Source of the DNA: an uncultured Prevotella sp. | GTDB taxonomy: Bacteria; Bacteroidota; Bacteroidia; Bacteroidales; Bacteroidaceae | Reading direction: 5' to 3' | Length of the DNA: 12,276 bases | NCBI GenBank assembly: GCA_900546575.1 | Contig: URDM01000082.1 | Coordinates: 1-12,276, forward strand | Made by a program: the position numbers and the translations under genes | Notes under the pieces: generated by a model | What the model was told of the DNA's origin: nothing | Database searches by the model: none | Seen by the model: the letters and a program-made list of their open reading frames with translations, nothing else | Shown here: one piece after another, positions 7,281 through 12,276 of the stretch | How positions within the stretch are numbered: the stretch's first letter is position 1 | How the letters are laid out: every line of letters starts with the position of its first letter

Positions 7281-8828
7281 ATGACTACAGGACACCTGTT
7301 GTGGGTTGACGACGAGATAGAAATGCTGCGCGCCCACATTATCTTTTTGGAGAAGAAGGGCTATGACGTCACCACCGTCAACAACGGCAACGACGCCATA
7401 GAGGAGTGTCGTAAGCGCAATTTCGACCTCGTGCTGCTCGACGAGATGATGCCTGGAATCACAGGACTTGAAACCTTGCAGCAGATTAAGGAAATTTCGC
7501 CCTCCACACCAATAGTTATGGTGACCAAGAGCGAGGAGGAGAACATCATGGATCAGGCCATCGGACAGAAGATTGCCGACTATCTGATAAAGCCAGTCAA
7601 TCCCAGTCAGATTCTGCTCGCACTCAAAAAGAACATCCACAAGAAGCAGATAGTCACCGAAGTGACCCAGACAGGCTATCGCAAGGAGTTCCAGGACATA
7701 GCAATGCACATCATGGACTGCAACACTTTGGACGACTGGAAGGACATATACCGCCGCCTTGTGCGTTGGGAACTTGAACTCAGCTCTGCCGATTCGGACA
7801 TGACCGAGATGCTGCAGATGCAGAAGGAGGAGGCAAACAACTCGTTCGCCAAGTTCGTTCGAAAGAATTATCTGTCGTGGGTGGCTCCCGGCTCAACCCA
7901 ACGGCCGTTTATGAGTCCCGATATATTCAAGAAATGCGTGTTCCCGGCAGTCAATAACGGCGAGAAAGTATTCCTCATTGTCATCGACAACTTCCGCTAC
8001 GACCAGTGGCGCACGCTCGCCCAGGACATAGGCGAAATGTTCGATGTCAATGAAGACATGTACATGAGCATCCTGCCTACAGCCACGCAGTATGCCCGCA
8101 ACGCCATATTCTCGGGCTTGATGCCCGAACAGATAGAGCGTATGTTTCCCGACTTGTGGGTCGACGAGGACGAAGAGGAGGGCAAGAACATCAACGAGGA
8201 GCCGCTCGTACGTACGCAGATTGAACGCTATCGTCGTCACGACACCTTCTCTTATCACAAAATCAACGACTCGGCAGGAGCCGAACGGCTGATAGAACGA
8301 CTCGGCGAGCTGAAGAAGAACGACATAAACGTAGTGGTGGTCAACTTCATCGACATGCTGTCGCACGCCCGTACCGAGTCGAAGATGGTGCGCGAGCTTG
8401 CCAACAACGAGTCGGCTTATCGCAGCATAACCCTCTCGTGGTTCCGGCATTCGGTAGTTGGCGAGCTGCTTAAGGCCCTTGCGCAGACCGACAGCACCGT
8501 TATCATCACCACAGACCACGGAAGTATCAGGGCATCGAAGCCCATAAAGATAATCGGCGACCGCAATACCAACACCAATCTGCGCTACAAACTCGGCAAG
8601 AATCTTAACTGTCAGTCGAAGGAAGTGTTTGTTGTCAAGAATCCGCACGAGGCACAATTGCCTGCGCCCAACCTCTCTACGTCGTACGTTTTCGCTACGG
8701 GCAACTCCTTCCTGGCATATCCCAACAACTACAACTACTACGTGTCGTACTATAAAGACACGTTCCAGCACGGTGGTATATCAATGGAGGAAATGCTCAT
8801 TCCGCTTGTAACGCTGAAGAAGAGGTAG
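7281..8828 (+). CDS. porX: PorX, T9SS response regulator with PglZ phosphodiesterase domain
   Basis: PorX works with the sensor kinase PorY to control type IX secretion, and in Porphyromonas it is required for secretion. The 515 residues divide into a CheY-like receiver (about 4-120) and a C-terminal PglZ domain of the alkaline phosphatase superfamily (about 230-510). Receiver residues are intact: D10, D11, phosphoacceptor D54 in LVLLDEMMPG, T82 and K104 in LIKPV. The PglZ part shows LIVIDNFRYDQW, PTATQYARN (266-274, with the candidate Thr nucleophile), NFIDMLSHA, TTDHGS and a late FQHGGIS, the expected metal-binding and catalytic positions. The length and two-domain order match known PorX. 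There is no DNA-binding domain and no sensor kinase in the window. The start is ATG 7281, 12 bp after repeat copy A. I find no standard promoter in the gap, so expression may depend on porW transcription or a promoter in the repeat. Confidence 0.95.
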   Translation: MTTGHLLWVDDEIEMLRAHIIFLEKKGYDVTTVNNGNDAIEECRKRNFDLVLLDEMMPGITGLETLQQIKEISPSTPIVMVTKSEEENIMDQAIGQKIADYLIKPVNPSQILLALKKNIHKKQIVTEVTQTGYRKEFQDIAMHIMDCNTLDDWKDIYRRLVRWELELSSADSDMTEMLQMQKEEANNSFAKFVRKNYLSWVAPGSTQRPFMSPDIFKKCVFPAVNNGEKVFLIVIDNFRYDQWRTLAQDIGEMFDVNEDMYMSILPTATQYARNAIFSGLMPEQIERMFPDLWVDEDEEEGKNINEEPLVRTQIERYRRHDTFSYHKINDSAGAERLIERLGELKKNDINVVVVNFIDMLSHARTESKMVRELANNESAYRSITLSWFRHSVVGELLKALAQTDSTVIITTDHGSIRASKPIKIIGDRNTNTNLRYKLGKNLNCQSKEVFVVKNPHEAQLPAPNLSTSYVFATGNSFLAYPNNYNYYVSYYKDTFQHGGISMEEMLIPLVTLKKR

Positions 8829-8833
8829 AAGAA

Positions 8834-8870
8834 AAGCCCCACCCCCTGCCCCTCCCCCGCAGGGAGGGGA
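8834..8870 (+). repeat. C-rich intergenic hairpin between porX and tsaE
   Basis: A run of C-rich sequence from AGCCCCACCCCCTG leads into CCCCTCCC (8849-8856), loop CCGCA, and GGGAGGGG (8862-8869), a perfect 8-bp GC stem with no T tract after it. It resembles the C-rich/G-rich dispersed repeats common in Bacteroidetes intergenic DNA. It may reduce read-through from porX into tsaE or protect the porX mRNA end. Confidence 0.75.
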
Positions 8871-8920
8871 GCGGTATGAACCGACTGCTTAACGGTATTG
8901 TCACAACATATTTTATTATT

Positions 8921-9334
8921 ATGGAAATAAGAATCAACACATTGGCAGACATAAACGAGGCTGCCAAGCAATTCATTGCCAACATGGGCGACAGCAAAGT
9001 GTTCGCCTTCTACGGCAAAATGGGAGCCGGCAAGACAACATTTGTCAAAGCCGTATGTGAGGAACTGGGCGTAGACGATGTCATCACATCGCCCACATTC
9101 GCCATCGTCAACGAATATCAGTCGGCAACAACGGGCGACAGCATATTCCACTTCGACTTCTATCGCATCAAGAAACTCGACGAAGTGTACGACATGGGAT
9201 ATGAGGACTACTTCTACAGCGGTTCGCTCTGCTTCCTCGAATGGCCCGAACTCATCGAAGAACTCCTGCCCGAGGATGCCGTAAAGGTAACAATCGAGGA
9301 GACACAGGACGGCAGCCGACTGATAAAGTTCTAA
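8921..9334 (+). CDS. tsaE: tRNA threonylcarbamoyladenosine biosynthesis ATPase TsaE
   Basis: TsaE is the small P-loop ATPase that works with TsaB and TsaD to place threonylcarbamoyl on A37 of tRNAs reading ANN codons (t6A). The 137-residue product fits the family. It shows Walker A GKMGAGKTT, then SPTFAIVNEY, HFDFYRI and CFLEWPE, all characteristic of TsaE. I chose ATG 8921 (MEIRINTLADINEAA) because an in-frame ATG at 8876 would add 15 residues encoded by repeat-associated sequence just after the C-rich hairpin. Its transcription source is unclear, as no TAnnTTTG box lies in the 92-bp gap after porX. The tsaB and tsaD genes are not in the window. Confidence 0.93.
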   Translation: MEIRINTLADINEAAKQFIANMGDSKVFAFYGKMGAGKTTFVKAVCEELGVDDVITSPTFAIVNEYQSATTGDSIFHFDFYRIKKLDEVYDMGYEDYFYSGSLCFLEWPELIEELLPEDAVKVTIEETQDGSRLIKF

Positions 9335-9341
9335 TAACGAA

Positions 9342-9530
9342 CTGAACTTTCGCAAGTTCAGAGAATTCAGTAGTTAAAGGAGTTGAGAAGTTAAGCCAAT
9401 GCTTTTAATGCAATAAATCAAGCAAAAAAACTAATGGCTTCGCTCGGCTTTGCCGCTTGCTTGCAAGAACTCCTTAGCGACCACAGGGCGCGATATCTCC
9501 TTAACTTCTTAACTACTTTCTTCACGTTGC
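9342..9530 (+). repeat. Dispersed ~190-bp non-coding repeat, copy B
   Basis: Same orientation and order as copy A. It has the GAACTT-TCGC-AAGTTC hairpin (9344-9359), GAATTCAG, GTTAAAGGAGTTGAGAAG, TTAAGCCAATGCTTTTAATGC, one AAGCAAAAAAACTAATGGC, AGCGACC (9476-9482), AGGGCGCGAT and CTCCTTAACTTCTTAACT. It has one copy of the AT-rich stretch that copy A duplicates, and a segment (CGCTCGGCTTTGCCGCTTGC) that copy A lacks. It begins 8 bp after the tsaE stop and runs directly into the 11-bp array. It may serve as the 3' end of the tsaE transcript. Confidence 0.85.
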
Positions 9531-9775
9531 AACATCGTTCATCCTTCGTTCTTACTTCGATCATCCTTCGTAGTGAACTCGATCATCCTCCGTAGTGAAC
9601 TCGATCTACCTTCGTTAACGAAGCGAAGACATAACGAAGATGTAACGAAGGCATAACGAAGACATAACGAAGGCATAACGAAGATGTAGCGAAGGTATAA
9701 CGAAGATGTATCGAAGAGCCATCGAAGAAGTATCGAAGGTATATCGAAGAGCGAACGAAAGAGGAACGAGGGGAA
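9531..9775. repeat. Bidirectional 11-bp-phased CGAAG/CTTCG array
   Basis: CTTCG-type motifs (variants ACTCG, CTCCG, CATCG) occur at 9533, 9544, 9555, 9566, 9577, 9588, 9599 and 9610, exactly 11 bp apart. After the palindrome CTTCG-TTAA-CGAAG (9610-9623), CGAAG motifs run at 9624, 9635, 9646 and so on to 9767, fourteen sites also exactly 11 bp apart without an indel. The right-arm unit is roughly A(A/T/G)CGAAG(A/G)NNT. The left arm also contains a 22-bp duplication (9560-9581 and 9582-9603, one mismatch). The arms are inverted with respect to each other, so the RNA could form long imperfect stems. The array lies between convergent genes. A 66-residue minus-strand open frame here is an artefact of the 11-bp period. 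Confidence 0.92.
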
Positions 9776-9848
9776 TTATAATGGAATATATTGCTTTATA
9801 ATTTATACGTGTCATAATATACAGACACTGTATGATACAAATAAACCC

Positions 9849-9908
9849 AAATCGGTCATTAGGATTTTTCAGAGTCGTATGGCAACGAGATTTCCTAATG
9901 GCCGATTT
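9849..9908 (-). terminator. Long hairpin, probable terminator of the thioredoxin gene
   Basis: AAATCGGTCATTAGGA (9849-9864) pairs with TCCTAATGGCCGATTT (9893-9908): 16 positions with one imperfect pair (G-U on the plus strand, C-A on the minus). A small inner stem TCGT/ACGA lies in the 28-nt loop. It starts 9 bp after the stop codon of the minus-strand gene. There is no long T tract, but such hairpins are common 3' ends in Bacteroidetes. It could also stop plus-strand read-through from the repeats. Confidence 0.65.
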
Positions 9909-9917
9909 AGTTTAGTT

Positions 9918-11006
9918 TTATTTCTTGAGCAAAGCTTCAATGGCAGAATGCGTCATTCCCTTGCCTACAATGTTGCCTTTAGGGTCGATGAGCAGCGTGT
10001 TGGGTATGGCGTGAATGTCGTATATCTGGGCGGCTTCGCAGTTCCAGCCTTTCAGGTCGGACATTTGTGGCCAAGGCAAATTCAATGTCTTGATGGCTTT
10101 CTGCCATGCCTGCTCGTTATTGTCGAACGATACGCCGACAATCTCCAGTCCATTTGCCTTGTTCTTGTTGTAGAACTCGATGAGTTCGGGCATCGATCTG
10201 CGACACGGTCCGCACCAGCTTGCCCAGAAATCTACAAGCACATACTTGCCTTTACCGGCGTATTGCGACAGCTTTACTTTTTTACCGTCGGGGGCAATCA
10301 TAGTGAAGTCGGTGAAAGGACGGCCGTCGGCTGTGGCAATGGCATTCTTTATTCGCTGTGAAATTGCCTTTACGGTCTCGTCGTTCTGATACTCGGCAGG
10401 TATCATTTTTAGAAGTTCCTGGTTCTCCTTGATAGAGTTCTTGCGACTGTACTGCTTGAACAGCATTACGCCTACGGGTTTTGTGATGTGCTGGCGCATA
10501 CCCTTGCGGAACACGTCGTATACGGCATTGCCCAAACGGTTGTACTCTGCACGCAGTGACTTGATTGAATCGGCTGTCAGAGTGCTGTCGCGGAAAGCGT
10601 TCATGACGTTGCGCTGGCGGTTGTTGAGGTTGTTCACCTCGTCTTTCATATCCTGATAGATGTCGTTGTTGAGCGTTCCGCGCACTGTGTTTTCCTTCAT
10701 TGACATTACTGCTTTTATCGTGCCTTCCTCAACAAACATCTCTGCCCAGTGGGTTTTTCCAGAGATCTTGAAACTCAGATAGCGCACTTCAGGACGCTCG
10801 GTTACACCACTGAACGTGAAGTGGTTGTTCACTGCTTTGGTAGAATCAAGCGGAAAGAGGTCGCCGTCAACTGCTTTGTTGAAATAGATTGTTGTAGATT
10901 GTGGAACGTCAGTGGTCGTTCCTTCAATCTTCCACGCCTTTTGTGCATAGCTGTTTGCAAACGAAAGTGCTAAGACAAAAAGACAGATAAAATCGCGTTT
11001 TTTCAT
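9918..11006 (-). CDS. Secreted TlpA/AhpC-TSA family thioredoxin-like protein
   Basis: A 362-residue exported protein. Residues 1-21 form a signal peptide (MKKRDFICLFVLALSFANSYA, cut before Q22). The N-terminal half (about 26-120) resembles the DUF4369 beta domain often fused to Bacteroidetes thioredoxins, and a helical linker (about 120-225) follows. The C-terminal thioredoxin fold has the active site WCGPC (C265, C268) and the cis-proline motif AIPNT (P335). It probably acts in the periplasm as a thiol-disulfide oxidoreductase in the manner of TlpA or ResA; the partner is unknown. The frame stays open 61 codons further upstream, but ATG 11004-11006 is the right start because it begins the signal peptide and lies 30 bp after the -7 box. 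The gene is divergent from the downstream secreted protein. Confidence 0.9.
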   Translation of the reverse strand: MKKRDFICLFVLALSFANSYAQKAWKIEGTTTDVPQSTTIYFNKAVDGDLFPLDSTKAVNNHFTFSGVTERPEVRYLSFKISGKTHWAEMFVEEGTIKAVMSMKENTVRGTLNNDIYQDMKDEVNNLNNRQRNVMNAFRDSTLTADSIKSLRAEYNRLGNAVYDVFRKGMRQHITKPVGVMLFKQYSRKNSIKENQELLKMIPAEYQNDETVKAISQRIKNAIATADGRPFTDFTMIAPDGKKVKLSQYAGKGKYVLVDFWASWCGPCRRSMPELIEFYNKNKANGLEIVGVSFDNNEQAWQKAIKTLNLPWPQMSDLKGWNCEAAQIYDIHAIPNTLLIDPKGNIVGKGMTHSAIEALLKK

Positions 11007-11036
11007 ATTTTTGTCAATTATACTGTATTTTTGTGC

Positions 11037-11067
11037 CAAAAGTACGTATTGTTTATTACTATTCAAA
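11037..11067 (-). promoter_or_regulatory. Promoter of the thioredoxin-like gene
   Basis: On the minus strand: TTTG (11064-11067), a 19-bp spacer, then TACTTTTG (11037-11044), matching TAnnTTTG. The -7 box is 30 bp from the ATG, giving a short leader. It shares an AT-rich 220-bp divergent intergenic region with the plus-strand gene. Confidence 0.8.
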
Positions 11068-11127
11068 ATAAATATCATTTTTTTTGGAAATATTTTTTTA
11101 TTTTTATTCTGTTCTATAATTTTTTTA

Positions 11128-11135
11128 TATCTTTG
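11128..11135 (+). promoter_or_regulatory. -7 element for the secreted-protein gene
   Basis: TATCTTTG is a perfect -7 box, but no TTTG is seen at the expected 19-21 bp upstream, where the DNA is T-rich. Transcription from here would give a leader of about 85 nt, long for this window. The leader is AT-rich and I see no riboswitch-like structure. Confidence 0.6.
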
Positions 11136-11227
11136 CGACTGAGATTCAATACAATAGAAAACTAAACAACCATACTGACGTAAAACCATTTATTCAATAA
11201 AATCTATAACATTAAAACTAAGTGATT

Positions 11228-12112
11228 ATGAAGAAAACTTTACTTTCTATTATGGCATTAGCCTTGTCATTAACTGCTGCAAATGCACAGACAAGAGCAC
11301 TGGCGGAGAACCAGGAGTATCTTGCAACTCATGGTACTGTTACTGCTACATCAGGTGATGCGACAAAGATTCAGGGTTATGATGAAACCTATGATTTTTA
11401 CCGTAGTGATCAGGCTGCACAATGGTTGGGCGCAAAATTGGATCTGGATGCCGTTTTTGCCATCTTTGCCAAAGAAGACCTTGAGAAGTATATTGGCTAC
11501 AAAGTTGTAGGTATCAGTGTTGCTGGAGAGTTTGGCCAGAAAAAAGTTGATTTTATGCTGAATATCAATTGTAAGCAGACATTTGGTGAAGTAGAGAAAA
11601 TTTCTTCAAAGAATGTGGCTATTGCCAAGGACGTGGAGCCTACTCCATCAGTTCAAGCAATGGGGGGGTACATTTGGAACGACGTTATGTTTAAAACTCC
11701 TTATACCATACCTGCAAAGAAGGAAGAAGCTGTTGATGGCGATCCTGAAAATTTTCAGGACCTTTATGCAGGTTTTGGTGTTAAGAATGCAGATGGAAAT
11801 ATTGTGCTGGAACATCTTATCGTAGCTCAGAATTATACTGAAGACGGTGAACAGTATGGTACATATTTCCAGCAGACAGGTTCAGGTACAAACGTACCTC
11901 GTTTGAGTGGCTTGTCGCCTAATATTCTTCCCGTAAAGCTAATCCTTGAAAAACCCGCTGGTTTAGGTGTAAACAGCGCTTCTAATTCAACCAACGTTAC
12001 AGAAACAGGCCGTTATACTGTAGACGGCACACGTGTATATCTCCCCACAAGAGGCATCAATATTGTTAAGATGTCAGACGGAACAACTCGCAAGGTTATT
12101 GTAAACAAATAA
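11228..12112 (+). CDS. Secreted protein with T9SS-like C-terminal tail, unknown function
   Basis: A 294-residue protein that I cannot assign to an enzyme family. Residues 1-21 are a signal peptide (MKKTLLSIMALALSLTAANA, with AQ at the cut). The middle (about 60-235) looks like beta-rich extracellular domain sequence. The end (about 261-294: GRYTVDGTRVYLPTRG, then INIVKMSDGTTRKVIVNK) closely resembles the short C-terminal sorting tails common on Prevotella secreted proteins (VDGTRV, GINIV, KVIV), which suggests export by the type IX system. An in-frame GTG at 11222 is possible, but ATG 11228 starts a canonical signal peptide. Third codon positions are richer in A and T than in lptB, aroA or porX. 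A terminator follows directly. Surface attachment versus release cannot be told from the sequence. Confidence 0.85.
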   Translation: MKKTLLSIMALALSLTAANAQTRALAENQEYLATHGTVTATSGDATKIQGYDETYDFYRSDQAAQWLGAKLDLDAVFAIFAKEDLEKYIGYKVVGISVAGEFGQKKVDFMLNINCKQTFGEVEKISSKNVAIAKDVEPTPSVQAMGGYIWNDVMFKTPYTIPAKKEEAVDGDPENFQDLYAGFGVKNADGNIVLEHLIVAQNYTEDGEQYGTYFQQTGSGTNVPRLSGLSPNILPVKLILEKPAGLGVNSASNSTNVTETGRYTVDGTRVYLPTRGINIVKMSDGTTRKVIVNK

Positions 12113-12119
12113 ATCAATC

Positions 12120-12152
12120 CTAAAGTGCTCCTTTATTATAGGGGCACTTTAG
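12120..12152 (+). terminator. Terminator of the secreted-protein gene
   Basis: CTAAAGTGCTCC (12120-12131) pairs with GGGGCACTTTAG (12141-12152): twelve pairs including one G-U, around a 9-nt loop TTTATTATA. It starts 8 bp after the stop. No T tract follows. The next 52 bp (12153-12204) hold nothing I can identify. Confidence 0.75.
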
Positions 12153-12204
12153 CACTCCGAAACACCCTGCTCTACAAATCAGAAAAATCACCAATCACAA
12201 TCAT

Positions 12205-12276
12205 CAATAGTTCGTTAAAATTTGAGATAAAGGCTAAGCAGTTTTACGCTGCCAGCCAAAGAGTTCTTTGATAGTA
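12205..12276 (-). repeat. Right copy of 72-bp perfect inverted repeat, probable IS end
   Basis: Exact reverse complement of 4-75. Read on the minus strand, inward from outside, it carries the same short frame TIKELFGWQRKTA with its stop at 12234-12236. If these are IS termini, the two copies are in opposite orientation with their 3' ends facing each other across the window. The edge of identity at 12205 borders unique intergenic DNA beyond the last gene's terminator, so no gene in view is interrupted. Confidence 0.7.

Noticed and set aside
8876..8920. tsaE start at ATG 8876
   Set aside because: The extra 15 residues come from sequence joined to the C-rich repeat and do not fit the TsaE N terminus; ATG 8921 does.
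9615..9815. Minus-strand open frame of 66 residues with 11-residue repeats (LRYIFVMSSL-type)
   Set aside because: An 11-bp repeat steps through all three frames, so any stop-free unit automatically yields an open frame with 11-residue repeats. There is no promoter and no recognisable protein.
11007..11189. N-terminal extension of 61 residues on the thioredoxin-like protein
   Set aside because: It would run through the promoter and bury the signal peptide; the ATG at 11004-11006 starts a canonical signal sequence.
76..12204. A composite transposon carrying cargo genes
   Set aside because: The enclosed genes are core chromosomal ones (lptB, aroA, tsaE, tRNA-Pro); flanking IS copies with assembly breaks explain the edges more simply.

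Overview
The window looks like chromosomal DNA from a member of the Bacteroidales, most likely Prevotella or a close relative. The evidence is internal. Most clearly recognisable promoters have the Bacteroidetes form (TTTG, 19-20 bp, TAnnTTTG). The genes lack strong Shine-Dalgarno sites. Several products belong to Bacteroidetes-specific systems: PorX, a PorW/SprE-type lipoprotein, a DUF4369-type TlpA-like thioredoxin protein, and a secreted protein with a Prevotella-style type IX secretion (T9SS) C-terminal tail.

Layout. Bases 4-75 and 12205-12276 are a perfect 72-bp inverted repeat at the two window edges, probably the ends of two insertion-sequence copies. Next come lptB (LPS export ATPase) and yfcE (metallophosphodiesterase), transcribed rightward as a pair and closed by a terminator. 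tRNA-Pro(GGG) lies on the minus strand with its own promoter and terminator. It is divergent from aroA (EPSP synthase), whose promoter sits back to back with the tRNA promoter. Downstream of aroA are five tandem 22-bp palindromic units, then a small Cys-rich membrane protein gene, and then a very long PorW/SprE-type TPR lipoprotein gene with a GTG start. porX (receiver plus PglZ domain) and tsaE (t6A synthesis ATPase) follow. This pair is bracketed by two directly oriented copies of a ~190-bp non-coding repeat. Between tsaE and the convergent thioredoxin gene is a striking array of CGAAG/CTTCG motifs at exact 11-bp spacing in two inverted arms. A divergent gene pair closes the window: the thioredoxin-family protein (minus) and a secreted protein with a T9SS-like tail (plus), followed by a terminator.

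How the genes relate. The functional theme is the envelope. lptB powers LPS transport, porW and porX serve assembly and control of the T9SS, and the last gene looks like a possible T9SS substrate. The remaining genes (aroA, tsaE, tRNA-Pro, yfcE) are housekeeping. I see no defence system, CRISPR array, phage genes or complete mobile element. The least explained content is the set of intergenic repeats, several of which have periods near one or two turns of the DNA helix (11, 21, 22 bp).
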